In this document: positions 26,673 to 35,600 of the stretch, piece by piece
Numbering within the stretch: position 1 is the stretch's first letter
Layout of the letters: each line of letters begins with the position of its first letter
Assembly (NCBI RefSeq): GCF_934307085.1
Contig: NZ_CAKRCF010000005.1
Location: 24,544-88,543, forward strand
Direction of reading: 5' to 3'
From: an uncultured Anaerobutyricum sp.
GTDB lineage: Bacteria > Bacillota > Clostridia > Lachnospirales > Lachnospiraceae
Length of the DNA stretch: 64,000 bases
The notes under the pieces: model-generated
The model's input: only the letters and a program-made list of their open reading frames with translations
The model's database searches: none
What the model was told of the DNA's origin: nothing
Made by a program: the position numbers and the translations under genes

Positions 26673-27851
26673 ATGGATGAAATTCTTAACCTGTCAATTA
26701 ACGAGATGCCACAAACTGAGTTTGATTGTTCTTGTGGAAAGCACCACAACTTTAGTGTACATGATATGTCAATCCGTAAAGGAGCTATCGAAGATTTACC
26801 TAAGATGGCAGAGCCATTTAAAGATGGTAAGATTCTTGTAGTATTTGATAATCATACTTACGAAGTAGCAGGTAAAAGAGCTGTAGAACTTCTAAAAGAG
26901 AATGGATTTAATGTAAAAGAACTGTTATTTGATACAGGCGATGATATCTTGATTCCAGATGAGAAGACCTTAGGAAGAATTGTACAGGAACAGGATTTAG
27001 ATACAAGCCTTATGGTAGCAGTTGGATCTGGTGTTATTAATGACTCCGTTAAGTTCGTAACTTCCCGTTCCGGATTGCCATATATCATTGTTGCGACAGC
27101 ACCATCTATGGATGGATATGTAGCAGATGGAGCTCCGATTTTCTCACAGGGATATAAGTATTCTCCGGTAGCTCATCTTACATACGGACTCGTTGGAGAT
27201 ACCGATATTTTAAAGACTGCTCCTCAGGATCTGATTCAGGCAGGTTACGGTGATGTTGTTGGTAAGATTACTGCAATCGCAGATTGGGATTTATCAGTTA
27301 AGGCCAATAACGATTATCGTTGCGATACTTGTGTTACATTAGTTAACAGAGCATTAGATAAGTGTTTTGCAAAAGCAGAAGGATTAAAGGAAAGAGATCC
27401 TGAGTCACTCGGAGCATTATTAGAAGCATTAACCTTAACAGGTGTTGCGATGGCGTTAGTTAATATTTCCCGTCCGGCATCAGGTGCAGAGCATATGTTA
27501 TCTCATTTCTGGGAAATGGATTACATTGCACGTGGATTAAATCCAAATCATCATGGAATTCAGGTTGGTGTAGCAACTCCGATCATTGCTCGTTTCTTTG
27601 AAGAATTAGCAGATATCCTTCCAGAAGGAACCGGAGCACTTTGTCCTCCTCATGAGGAGATTGAAGCACTTTTAGCAAAAGGTGGAGCACCAACAAGTCC
27701 AAAGGATATTGGTATCAGCAAAGAACTGTTCCATAACAGTTTACTGAAAGGATACACAGTACGTCCTCGTTACTCTATCATGCAGTTTGCAAAAGATAAT
27801 GGACGTTTAGAAGAAATTGCAGATAAGATTACAGAAGAGATTTATGGATAA
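26673..27851 (+). CDS. AraM/EgsA-like sn-glycerol-1-phosphate dehydrogenase family protein
   Basis: A 392-residue member of the iron-containing alcohol dehydrogenase/G1PDH group. AVGSGVINDSVKF is the NAD-binding loop, APSMDGYVADGA follows, and the metal ligands are probably the Asp region near IQAGYGD, the His in GAEHMLSHFWEM and the His in PNHHGIQVG. The family reduces dihydroxyacetone phosphate to glycerol-1-phosphate, but substrates vary. A Cys/His-rich N-terminus (FDCSCGKHHN) precedes the fold. AAGGGGG lies before the ATG at 26673; the frame upstream to 26595 is ignored. In Bacillus, araM sits beside the HAD phosphatase gene araL, as it does here. Confidence 0.85.
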   Translation: MDEILNLSINEMPQTEFDCSCGKHHNFSVHDMSIRKGAIEDLPKMAEPFKDGKILVVFDNHTYEVAGKRAVELLKENGFNVKELLFDTGDDILIPDEKTLGRIVQEQDLDTSLMVAVGSGVINDSVKFVTSRSGLPYIIVATAPSMDGYVADGAPIFSQGYKYSPVAHLTYGLVGDTDILKTAPQDLIQAGYGDVVGKITAIADWDLSVKANNDYRCDTCVTLVNRALDKCFAKAEGLKERDPESLGALLEALTLTGVAMALVNISRPASGAEHMLSHFWEMDYIARGLNPNHHGIQVGVATPIIARFFEELADILPEGTGALCPPHEEIEALLAKGGAPTSPKDIGISKELFHNSLLKGYTVRPRYSIMQFAKDNGRLEEIADKITEEIYG

Positions 27852-28010
27852 AAAATAATGCATGCACTCTCGGGATTAATATAGCTATTGTTGTAATCAG
27901 ATTTATGGAATTAAATATGAAAATTATGTAATGAGATACAAAATATAAAGATTTGTAAAGTTAGATATAAAGATTCAGAGAGTGTATATAACAGGTAAGA
28001 GGTAGATTTT

Positions 28011-28805
28011 ATGCAGAAAAAGGAAGACGCATTAAAAGGCGTTAAACTATTTGTCCTTGATATGGACGGAACAGTATATTTGGGAGATCAGTTAATCGAG
28101 GGAGCATTGGACTTCATTCGTGAAGTAGATGCATCAGAAGATAGGGATTTCATTTTCTTTACAAATAATGCTTCTCGTGTTCCATCTGTTTATGTTGAGA
28201 AGCTTCATAAACTGGGCTTAGATGTTGATGAGAACAAGGTAGTGACAGCCGGTGATGTATGTGCCGAATTTTTGAAAGTGAATTATCCGGGAGCGAAGGT
28301 TTATCTGAATGGTACTCCTGTTCTTGAAGAAAACTGGAAAGAAAAGGGAATTAATCTTGTAGAGGAAGATCCAGATGTTGCTGTACAGAGTTTTGATACC
28401 ACATTAACTTATCATAAGTTAGATAGAATTTGTCATTATGTAAGGAATGGTGTTCCTTTTATTGCAACGCATATGGATACCAACTGCCCGACAGAATACG
28501 GATTTATGCCAGACTGTGGAGCAATGTGCAGTCTGATTACAGACTCTACTGGAGTGAAGCCACGTTTTCTCGGAAAACCATGGAAGGAAACAGTTGATAT
28601 GGTAGCAGAAATCACAGGCTATAAAGCAGAAGAAATGGCATTTGTCGGTGACCGTTTATACACAGATGTAGCGACAGGTGTTAACAACGGAGCGAAAGGT
28701 TTTCTTGTTTTAACTGGAGAAGCTGATATGCAGACAGTGGCAGAATCTGATGTGGAACCAACCTGTATTTATGATTCTTTAAACGAGATGAGAAAGTACT
28801 TATAA
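28011..28805 (+). CDS. HAD-IIA phosphatase (NagD/AraL-like)
   Basis: A 264-residue HAD-IIA hydrolase. Motif I is FVLDMDGTVYLGD, motif II FFTNNASR, the cap lies between about residues 80 and 180, the Lys region is FLGKPWKE and motif IV is FVGDRLYTDVATG. NagD/AraL proteins dephosphorylate sugar phosphates or nucleotides, often as a safety valve in sugar catabolism. The AraM-AraL adjacency matches the Bacillus arabinose operon. GAGGTAG precedes the ATG. No arabinose isomerase is nearby, so the substrate is left open. Confidence 0.88.
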   Translation: MQKKEDALKGVKLFVLDMDGTVYLGDQLIEGALDFIREVDASEDRDFIFFTNNASRVPSVYVEKLHKLGLDVDENKVVTAGDVCAEFLKVNYPGAKVYLNGTPVLEENWKEKGINLVEEDPDVAVQSFDTTLTYHKLDRICHYVRNGVPFIATHMDTNCPTEYGFMPDCGAMCSLITDSTGVKPRFLGKPWKETVDMVAEITGYKAEEMAFVGDRLYTDVATGVNNGAKGFLVLTGEADMQTVAESDVEPTCIYDSLNEMRKYL

Positions 28806-28929
28806 AATATAGAATTATGGCATACGCAAAATATTCAATGTAGTTTTGCGAATTGGTTTTTGATAGTCTATAATAAAAAATATAAAACAAAATGCAGTTT
28901 TGCTACAACAAAAAGAAGGAGATTATAAA

Positions 28930-29367
28930 ATGAAAGTAGTATTTGGATGTGACCCTAACGCAACAGAATTTAAATTACAGTTAATGGACTATGTAAAAAG
29001 TCTTGGACATGAAGTAGCAGATTTAGGAAGCGATGATCCTATCTATGCTAACACAGCAATTGAAGTTGCAAAAGCTGTAGCAGCTAAAGAATACGACAGA
29101 GGTATTATCCTTTGTGGAACTGGTATCGGTGTTTCTATTGCAGCTAACAAAGTAAAAGGTGCTTACGCTGCATGTATCCATGATGTATATCAGGCACAGA
29201 GAGCACAGCTTTCTAACCATGCAAACATTATCACAATGGGTGCACAGGTTATCGGAATTGAACTTGCAAAACAGCTTGTTAAAGAATATCTTTCTGTAGA
29301 ATGGGATCCTAACTGTCGTTCCGTTGAAAAAGTACAGAGAATCATTGATTTCGAAAACGAACAGTAA
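28930..29367 (+). CDS. RpiB/LacAB-family sugar-phosphate isomerase, divergent copy
   Basis: A 145-residue RpiB-fold isomerase. The active-site segment GIILCGTGIGVSIAANKV is intact, including the catalytic Cys. The N-terminal DH pair that helps ring opening in ribose-5-phosphate isomerase B is replaced: VVFGCDPNATEF instead of GxDHAG. It ends RSVEKVQRIIDFENEQ. The changed motif suggests another substrate, such as a tetrulose phosphate or other sugar phosphate, as known for EryI/LerI-type relatives. AAGGAG lies before the ATG at 28930. A second, more canonical RpiB is encoded two genes downstream. Confidence 0.87.
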   Translation: MKVVFGCDPNATEFKLQLMDYVKSLGHEVADLGSDDPIYANTAIEVAKAVAAKEYDRGIILCGTGIGVSIAANKVKGAYAACIHDVYQAQRAQLSNHANIITMGAQVIGIELAKQLVKEYLSVEWDPNCRSVEKVQRIIDFENEQ

Positions 29368-29597
29368 TCAAAGAATACTAATTAAAGGGTAATGTTTGAA
29401 TAAGGATTTATCTTTTATTAGCAAAAAGTTTTTTACTTTTTATATTAAAAAGTAGGAAGAAAAGTAAAAATTATGATTATATACCGCTGTTCAGAGCCAT
29501 ATGAATGGGTTCTGAATAGTTGCGATTATATCAATAAAAATGGGTATTGGGTAAAATAATTAGCATAGAGATATGCTTTAGTGAAAGGAGTTACAAA

Positions 29598-31151
29598 ATG
29601 TCAGAATATTTAATGGGTATTGATGCGGGAACCGGTAGTGTACGAGTAGCGTTATTTGATTTCAGAGGACAGAATCGTGCGTATGCTGTTGCAGAGTATG
29701 GAACTACTTATCCTAAAAATGGATGGGCAGAGCAGAGCGATACAGAATGGTTTGACGCATTAAAGAAAGCAATTCCTGAGTGTATCAAGAAAGCTGGTAT
29801 TGCAGCAGATAATATCGCAGCGATTACTTGTGATGCTACAACAAACACATTAGTATATTTAGATGAGAATGATACTTCTGTACGACCTCCAATTCTCTGG
29901 ATGGATGTTCGTGCAACAGAAGAAGCATCTTTTATCGATACGATTCGTGAAGAATATGATGCAACTAAGTTCTACAAACCAGGTTTCCGTGCAGACACTA
30001 TGGTTCCAAAGTGTATGTGGGTTAAGAAGAATGAGCCTGAAAACTGGGCAAAAACAAAGACTATCATGGAATTTGAAGACTGGCTGAACTGGAAACTTAC
30101 AGGAAGAAAGACAGTCAGCATGTCCGTTGCAGCATTCCGTTGGAATTATGATGACAAGAATGGCGGATATCCAGTAGATTTCTATAATGCGGTAGGTCTT
30201 GATGATGTTGTTGACAAGTTCCCAGAACCAGTATTAAAGGTTGGAGAAGTTGTTGGAAATATCAGTGCAGAAGCAGCAGAAATCTTTGGTCTTAGCAAAA
30301 AGACTGTTGTAGTAGAAGGTACAGCAGACTGTAACGCGTGTATGTTCGGTGTTGGTGGTGTAAGACCAAATGGTATGACGTTAATCGGTGGAACATCTAC
30401 TTGTCTGTTAGGTCTTTCCGAGGAAGAATTCCACGTAGATGGTGTAAACGGAACTTATCCAAACTGTATGTATGATGGAACAAGCTTATTAGAAGGTGGA
30501 CAGACAGCAGCAGGTTCTATTCTGACATGGTTTAAGAATAACTTACTTCCGGCAGCATGGATGCAGGAAGCTGTAAATCGTAACATGAACATTTATGACC
30601 TGATTACAGAAAAAGCATCTGAAGTGCCTATCGGATGTGACGGTCTTGTTATGATGGATTACTTCCAGGGTAACAGAGCTCCTTATGCAGATTCTAAAGC
30701 AAGAGGAATGTTCTGGGGATTATCTATTGGTACAACACCAGCACATCTTGCAAGAGCCGTATATGAAGGTGTTGCTTATGGTGCAAATCACTGTATCGTC
30801 AGCATGAAGAAAGCTGGATATGATGTAAAAGAAATCTACGCTTGTGGTGGTTTAGCACAGTCTGATTTCTGGATGCAGATGCATGCCGACATCATTGGTG
30901 TTCCAATGTATACAACAGTAGAGAGCCAGAGTGCAGGATGTCTTGGTGACTGTATCATCGCAGCGGTTGGTGTTGGTATTTACCCTAACTTCTGGGAAGC
31001 AGCAGACAGCATGATTCGTGTAGACAAAGAGTATATCCCTAACATGGAAGCACACAAAGAGTATCAGTTCTATATGGATAGATACATGGAAACATGGCCA
31101 CAGATGAGAGAAATTGTACATAAAACAGTAGACCATAACAACAAAAAATAG
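29598..31151 (+). CDS. FGGY-family carbohydrate kinase
   Basis: A 517-residue two-domain kinase of the FGGY group (xylulokinase/ribulokinase-like). The N-terminal phosphate loop is GIDAGTGSVRVALFD, substrate-binding WMDVRATEEA follows, and the C-terminal domain has LIGGTSTCLLG and the FGGY-signature-like segment around GVAYGANHCIVSMKKAGYDVKEI-CGG. It would phosphorylate a ketose or polyol. AAAGGAG lies before the ATG at 29598; the frame upstream to 29547 is not needed. Flanking RpiB-type isomerases suggest that the product is a ketose phosphate. The 230-base gap before it has an ACTTTTT/AAAAAGT hairpin and a TTCAGA..TCTGAA hairpin, possible attenuators. Confidence 0.88.
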   Translation: MSEYLMGIDAGTGSVRVALFDFRGQNRAYAVAEYGTTYPKNGWAEQSDTEWFDALKKAIPECIKKAGIAADNIAAITCDATTNTLVYLDENDTSVRPPILWMDVRATEEASFIDTIREEYDATKFYKPGFRADTMVPKCMWVKKNEPENWAKTKTIMEFEDWLNWKLTGRKTVSMSVAAFRWNYDDKNGGYPVDFYNAVGLDDVVDKFPEPVLKVGEVVGNISAEAAEIFGLSKKTVVVEGTADCNACMFGVGGVRPNGMTLIGGTSTCLLGLSEEEFHVDGVNGTYPNCMYDGTSLLEGGQTAAGSILTWFKNNLLPAAWMQEAVNRNMNIYDLITEKASEVPIGCDGLVMMDYFQGNRAPYADSKARGMFWGLSIGTTPAHLARAVYEGVAYGANHCIVSMKKAGYDVKEIYACGGLAQSDFWMQMHADIIGVPMYTTVESQSAGCLGDCIIAAVGVGIYPNFWEAADSMIRVDKEYIPNMEAHKEYQFYMDRYMETWPQMREIVHKTVDHNNKK

Positions 31152-31182
31152 TATTATATTAATATTGTAAATAACTAACGAG

Positions 31183-31217
31183 CCCGCGGAGGATACGCTA
31201 CCTGTATGCTTCGCGGG
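31183..31217 (+). other. GC-rich intercistronic hairpin
   Basis: CCCGCG (31183-31188) pairs with CGCGGG (31212-31217), with AG/CT extension and a GATACGCTACCTGTATG loop. No U run follows, so it is more likely an mRNA processing or stability hairpin between the kinase and the second isomerase gene. Confidence 0.6.
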
Positions 31218-31247
31218 TATATTAGATTTTAACTTGGAGGATTAACT

Positions 31248-31712
31248 ATGTCAGAAGTAAAAGTAATCGGTATTGGTAATGACCACGCAGCAGTAGATCT
31301 TAAGAATGAAATCAAAGCATACCTTGAAGAAAAAGGTTACAAAGTAGTGAACTATGGAACAGATTCTTCTGAAAGCTGTGATTATCCAATCTATGGAGCT
31401 AAGGTAGGTCATGCTGTCGCAAGCGGCGAGGTAGATGCAGGTGTTTTGATTTGTGGAACAGGAATTGGTATCTCTATCGCAGCTAATAAGGTAAATGGCG
31501 TTCGTGCAGCTGTTGTAAGTGAGCCAGTATCCGCAAGGCTAACAAAAGAACATAACAATGCGAACATTATCGCATTCGGTGCAAGAATCGTTGGAAGCGA
31601 GATGGCAAAGGCAATCGTAGACGCATGGCTTGACGCTGAATATATTGGAAGTGGCCGCCATGAAAGACGTGTAAATATGATTGAAGAAGTTGCAGCAGAG
31701 TATAATAAATAA
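31248..31712 (+). CDS. RpiB-family sugar-phosphate isomerase
   Basis: A 154-residue RpiB-type isomerase with canonical features: GIGNDHAAVDLKNEIK with the Asp-His pair, SCDYPIYGAKVGHAV, LICGTGIGISIAANKV with the catalytic Cys, and KEHNNANIIAFGARI. It interconverts aldose and ketose phosphates (ribose-5-P/ribulose-5-P in the type enzyme). TTGGAGG lies nine bases before the ATG. Two RpiB paralogs flanking one kinase suggest two isomerisation steps or two substrates. Confidence 0.9.
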   Translation: MSEVKVIGIGNDHAAVDLKNEIKAYLEEKGYKVVNYGTDSSESCDYPIYGAKVGHAVASGEVDAGVLICGTGIGISIAANKVNGVRAAVVSEPVSARLTKEHNNANIIAFGARIVGSEMAKAIVDAWLDAEYIGSGRHERRVNMIEEVAAEYNK

Positions 31713-31735
31713 GATAGATAGCTTAATTTTATTTT

Positions 31736-31771
31736 AAAGCGTGTTTGAAGAGGTGTTTTCGAACACGCTTT
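31736..31771 (+). terminator. Terminator-like hairpin after the second isomerase gene
   Basis: AAAGCGTGTTTGAA (31736-31749) pairs with TTCGAACACGCTTT (31758-31771) with one mismatch. The arm resembles the CAAACACGCTCTAG end motif found elsewhere in the window. A weak T-rich stretch follows. Confidence 0.6.
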
Positions 31772-31869
31772 AAGCTTATTTTAAGATTTTTATTTATAGA
31801 GATTTTTAAGAACTTTTACTTTAAATATTTTTATAAAGAAGGAAAAATTTATAGCTACGGAGGAAGAGT

Positions 31870-32289
31870 ATGAGTCGTTTTATGACAATCAAAGCAGAAG
31901 AAATAGCAGAAGCATTTGAAACTGAGAGAAGACAGTATTTTGTCGGAAACTTAAAGAGACCACAGCATATCCCTTTTGTAAAGTCAGATAACACAGAGAT
32001 GGGGCTGACAGCTTATGATAAATTTACAGGAGAACCGGCACACAGACACTCTGTAGCAAAGGAGTATGCTTATGTTATCTCTGGCAGAACTCAATATATG
32101 GATTTAGATACAAGAGAAGTCTATGAATACCATGCAGGCGATTTTTTTGTTACATTTCCAGGAACAACTTATGTTCAGAAGGCAGAAGCTGGGACTAAGA
32201 TGATTTTTGTGAAAGAACCATCGATAAATGATAAGGAACTTGTACCGATGGATGAAGAAGCTAAGAAGTGGATGGAGACAGAGTTCTGA
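31870..32289 (+). CDS. Cupin-domain protein
   Basis: A 139-residue single-domain cupin. Motif 1 is PAHRHSVAKEYAYVISG with two His and a Glu that can bind a metal; motif 2 is YHAGDFFVTFPGTTYVQKAEAG. Small cupins act as sugar isomerases, epimerases or sensors; none is specified here. CGGAGG precedes the ATG. It comes last in the sugar cluster after a terminator-like hairpin, so it may have its own promoter. Its stop is followed by a boundary-like ATAGACGAAG and the copy H hairpin. Confidence 0.75.
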   Translation: MSRFMTIKAEEIAEAFETERRQYFVGNLKRPQHIPFVKSDNTEMGLTAYDKFTGEPAHRHSVAKEYAYVISGRTQYMDLDTREVYEYHAGDFFVTFPGTTYVQKAEAGTKMIFVKEPSINDKELVPMDEEAKKWMETEF

Positions 32290-32310
32290 TTTTGTTAGTT
32301 GAATAGACGA

Positions 32311-32415
32311 AGAAAGAACCATTATATTAATCATATCTGTGACTTTAGATGTAAGATATTGTACATTTAACATTTACTCAGAGAGGGTAGATATGGTTTT
32401 ATGTTGGTTCTTTTT
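32311..32415 (+). terminator. Long hairpin terminator, degenerate family 1 copy H
   Basis: AGAAAGAACC (32311-32320) pairs with GGTTCTTT at the right end, and CATATCT (32332-32338) with AGATATG (32389-32395). Between them, GTGACTTTAG and TTTACTCAGAGAG resemble the two family 1 core motifs (GTGACTTTAGTCGCGG and CTTGCTCCGA in copy A). TTTTTGTCTTTT follows the right arm. Confidence 0.55.
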
Positions 32416-32598
32416 GTCTTTTGAAGGAAGAAATTAGAGGGGATTGATGGTTTGTCTGTTTTTTTAGGTTGAAAATTGTAAAAATCAATACTGAAAAAGG
32501 TAATAAATAGTCATCATACTACCAAAATAAGACGTGTAAATTTTTATAAAAATGAAATATTTTCTTTATAAAAAAATAAGATTGTACGGAAAAATCCA

Positions 32599-32626
32599 TT
32601 TACAACCAGTAAAATTGTGATATAAT
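32599..32626 (+). promoter_or_regulatory. Promoter of the cbi operon
   Basis: TTTACA (32599-32604), 16 bases, TATAAT (32621-32626). The transcript would start near 32633 and carry a leader of about 330 bases before cbiQ. Confidence 0.65.
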
Positions 32627-32799
32627 AAACGAAGCTCAAGAGATGTTGAGAATTATAATCAATAAAAATTTGTATATCTATTTTAGGAAATCAGCACAGT
32701 ATTCTTACAGTAATTTTTTTATCTGTTGATATTATAGTGTTATGTATACACAGTAAGATAAAAATATTTCTGTCCGACTGATGTCAAAGTTCTATTCAG

Positions 32800-32947
32800 C
32801 CTGTTATCTAGGCTTATATAACAGGTTCTTTTAACTTTTATTTTCTATTATATATTTTACCTATTTTAAAACTAAATACGTGGGAAACATATAAACAGAG
32901 AGCGTTATAAAAAGAATAGTGCCTTGTAAAGAAGGGCATGTTTTTTT
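32800..32947 (+). promoter_or_regulatory. cbi leader with two tandem terminators, possible metal- or cobalamin-responsive RNA
   Basis: Terminator 1: CCTGTTAT (32800-32807) with ATAACAGG (32818-32825), then TTCTTTT. Terminator 2: TGCCTT (32920-32925) with AAGGGCA (32932-32938), then seven T at 32941-32947, only 15 bases before the cbiQ start. Two terminators inside one leader imply regulated readthrough. I see no cobalamin box or other riboswitch consensus that I know, so the class is open. The rest of 32416-32598 shows nothing. Confidence 0.5.
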
Positions 32948-32962
32948 GTTGTGGAGATTTTT

Positions 32963-33775
32963 ATGAAAGAAAAGAAAAAAAGATTCAAGCATGAGCATGG
33001 AGGGAGTTTTTCGGTAGATTATTATGCGTATTCTTCACATATGAGGAGCTGGAATGCGGGATTTAAAGTTCTGTTTTCCATTATCAATCTTCTGTTATGT
33101 ATTGCGTGCAATAATTTGTTCGTTTCGCTGGCGGTTATTTTCTTTATGGGATTTTTGACAGTAGTTGTCGGTGGATTGGATTTGCATCATTATATTACAA
33201 TGTTGCTTATTCCGATTGTATTTTTAATTTTTGGAACGATAGCGATAGCGATAGGATTTTCGATGCATCCAGTAGGTCAATATCATGTTCATTTTCTAAA
33301 TCTATTTTATATTTATTGGTCAAAGACAAGCTTACTTAAGGCGGGAGGTCTTGTGTTTAAGGCATTAGGAGCGGTTAGTGCATTGTATATGATGACACTT
33401 ACTACACCGTTGAGTGAAATTATTGCCGTTTTAAGAAAAGCGCATGTGCCGAAGCTGATTATTGAGCTGATGAATATGATTTACCGTTATATTTTTATTA
33501 TGATTGATACACATAGCCGTATGAAGAATTCAGCAGAGTCACGTCTTGGATATTGTGATTTTAAAACTTCCTGTTATTCATTTGGTCAGGTTGCAAGTAA
33601 CTTGTTAGTTGTGTCATTAAAAAGAGGAAATAATTATTACAATGCATTAGAAGCACGTTGTTATGATGGAGATTTGAGGTTCCTCGAAGAAGAAAAATCG
33701 GTAAAAGCAGGTCAGATTGTGATGGCAGTTATTTTTGTTATGGTGTTGTTGCTTTTATGGTTTTTTACTAAATAA
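32963..33775 (+). CDS. cbiQ: Energy-coupling factor transmembrane protein, CbiQ type
   Basis: A 270-residue integral membrane protein with about five or six hydrophobic segments. The cytoplasmic coupling region has MKNSAESRLGYCDFKTS and YNALEARCYDG, the Ala-Arg-Gly-like motifs by which the T component contacts the ATPase. It begins with a basic stretch (KEKKKRFKHEHGGSF). The ATG at 32963 has TGTGGAG six bases before it; a GTG at 32951 is in frame but less likely. It is the first gene of cbiQ-cbiO-cbiM-cbiN, an ECF importer for cobalt (or nickel); the common order is cbiM-N-Q-O. Confidence 0.9.
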   Translation: MKEKKKRFKHEHGGSFSVDYYAYSSHMRSWNAGFKVLFSIINLLLCIACNNLFVSLAVIFFMGFLTVVVGGLDLHHYITMLLIPIVFLIFGTIAIAIGFSMHPVGQYHVHFLNLFYIYWSKTSLLKAGGLVFKALGAVSALYMMTLTTPLSEIIAVLRKAHVPKLIIELMNMIYRYIFIMIDTHSRMKNSAESRLGYCDFKTSCYSFGQVASNLLVVSLKRGNNYYNALEARCYDGDLRFLEEEKSVKAGQIVMAVIFVMVLLLLWFFTK

Positions 33776-33951
33776 TTTTATCAAATAATTAATCAGAAAA
33801 GTATTTTGGAGTGATTTTGTAAAATACAATAATTTATCAAAATGTTATAAGAAGTTTGACCGTGTAGAGCACGAAAGATTGAGTCATATGTTTTTGCGAT
33901 AATTGTATGATAAATAGTTACAGGATAAATGCGTATCCGCAGGAGGTGTTT

Positions 33952-34788
33952 ATGCAGGAAAAGGAACCAATATTAAAAGTTGAAGATTTACATTTTACAT
34001 ATAATGGAGAAAAAACGGCACTGAATGGAGTTGACCTTAACATTTATGAAGGTGAAAAAATTGCAGTGCTTGGCTCGAACGGAGCCGGAAAATCTACATT
34101 TTTTCTGAATATTAACGGAGTTTTAAAGTCTCATCATGGAGATATTTATTATCGTGGCGAGAAGATTACGAAAAAGAATCTCAATGATTTACGAAAGAAT
34201 GTCGGTATTGTTTTTCAGGATGCGGATAATCAGATTATCGCATCAACAGTAATGGCAGAAGTTTCTTTTGGACCGATGAATTTAAAATTACCGAAAGAAG
34301 AAGTGATTTCCAGAGTAGATAAAGCTCTTGAATATATGAATATATCAGAATTTAAAGACCGTCCACCGCATTATTTAAGTGGTGGCGAGAAAAAGAGAGT
34401 CAGTATTGCAGATATTATCGCAATGGAGTCAGAAGTTATCATTTTTGATGAACCGACAGCGGCACTTGATCCATTGAATGCAGCAATGCTTGAGGAAGTT
34501 CTTCAGAAAATGGGTGATGAAGGCCGAACAATGCTTATATCTACCCACGATGTTGACTTTGCTTATCGCTGGGCAGAGCGAGTTATTGTATTTTGTCATG
34601 GAAAGATTATCGCAGATGATACTCCACTTGCTGTATTTAAGCAGGAGGATATTTTAAAGCAGGCGAATCTGAAGCATCCAATGATGTTTGATGTCTATGA
34701 CATTTTAAAAGAGAAAGGTATCGTTCCTAATGGGGACGTTTATCCTAAAAATATTGCCGAATTTCAGGCAATGGTAAAAGGTTTATAA
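33952..34788 (+). CDS. cbiO: Cobalt ECF transporter ATPase
   Basis: A 278-residue ABC ATPase. Walker A is LGSNGAGKSTFF, the Q-loop VFQDADNQI, the signature LSGGEKKRVSIA, Walker B VIIFDEPTAALD and the H-loop STHDVDF. The C-terminal helix region is typical of CbiO/EcfA. ATP hydrolysis powers metal import with CbiQ, M and N. AGGAGG lies before the ATG at 33952; the upstream frame from 33907 is not used. It is 176 bases after cbiQ with no terminator between. Confidence 0.93.
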   Translation: MQEKEPILKVEDLHFTYNGEKTALNGVDLNIYEGEKIAVLGSNGAGKSTFFLNINGVLKSHHGDIYYRGEKITKKNLNDLRKNVGIVFQDADNQIIASTVMAEVSFGPMNLKLPKEEVISRVDKALEYMNISEFKDRPPHYLSGGEKKRVSIADIIAMESEVIIFDEPTAALDPLNAAMLEEVLQKMGDEGRTMLISTHDVDFAYRWAERVIVFCHGKIIADDTPLAVFKQEDILKQANLKHPMMFDVYDILKEKGIVPNGDVYPKNIAEFQAMVKGL

Positions 34789-34850
34789 AATTGTATTTTA
34801 GGAATCGCCTGGTTCCGGGAATACACAAAAATTAAAAGGAGGAAAGACAA

Positions 34851-35585
34851 ATGTCTAAAAAACAGAAAAATCTTGCGATTCTTGCAAGCGTATTTTTAAT
34901 GCTTTTTACAATCGCGCCAGTTTCTAATGCGATGCACATCATGGAGGGATTCCTTCCAGTAAAATACTGTATCTTATGGGGAGTAATCTGCGTACCATTT
35001 TTAGTAATCGGTTTCATGAATATTAAAAAGGTACTTGGAAATGACAGAAGAGCCCTTACTGTACTTGCTTTAACAGGTGCTTTCGTATTCGTACTTTCAT
35101 CTTTAAAGATTCCATCAGTAACAGGAAGCTGTTCTCATATGACTGGTACAGGTCTTGGAGCAATTTTATTCGGACCATGTGTAACAAGTATTTTAGGTAT
35201 TATCGTATTAATTTTCCAGGCAATCTTACTTGCACACGGCGGATTAACAACATTAGGAGCTAACTGCTTCTCTATGGCAATCGCTGGACCAATCCTTTCC
35301 TGGATTTTATACAAATTACTTCAGAAAGCAAATGTAAACAAACGAGTATGCGTATTTGTTGCTGCATTTTTAGGTGATTTATTTACATACTGCGTAACAA
35401 GTTTCCAGCTTTCACTTGCTTACCCTTCAGAAGTTGGCGGTGTTGGAGCATCTATCGTGAAATTCCTTGGAATCTTCGCTACAACACAGATTCCATTAGC
35501 AGTAATCGAAGGTATCCTCACTGTAGTTATCGTTATTGCACTTGAAACATACGCAAAAGACGAATTAAGCAGTCTTGAATTTTAA
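34851..35585 (+). CDS. cbiM: Cobalt transport substrate-binding protein
   Basis: A 244-residue S component. A cleavable or anchor-type N-terminal segment (about 8-27, ending SNA) precedes [13 protein letters not shown], whose N-terminal Met-His is a metal ligand in CbiM/NikM. Six or so hydrophobic helices follow, with [13 protein letters not shown] and [10 protein letters not shown] among conserved stretches. GGAGG precedes the ATG. The presence of a separate CbiN gene favours cobalt over nickel. Confidence 0.93.
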   Translation: MSKKQKNLAILASVFLMLFTIAPVSNAMHIMEGFLPVKYCILWGVICVPFLVIGFMNIKKVLGNDRRALTVLALTGAFVFVLSSLKIPSVTGSCSHMTGTGLGAILFGPCVTSILGIIVLIFQAILLAHGGLTTLGANCFSMAIAGPILSWILYKLLQKANVNKRVCVFVAAFLGDLFTYCVTSFQLSLAYPSEVGGVGASIVKFLGIFATTQIPLAVIEGILTVVIVIALETYAKDELSSLEF

Positions 35586-35600
35586 TTAGGAGGAGAGAAA

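Noticed and set aside
32290..32962. Cobalamin riboswitch before cbiQ
   Set aside because: The expected conserved core blocks of a cobalamin aptamer were not found; only terminators are supported.
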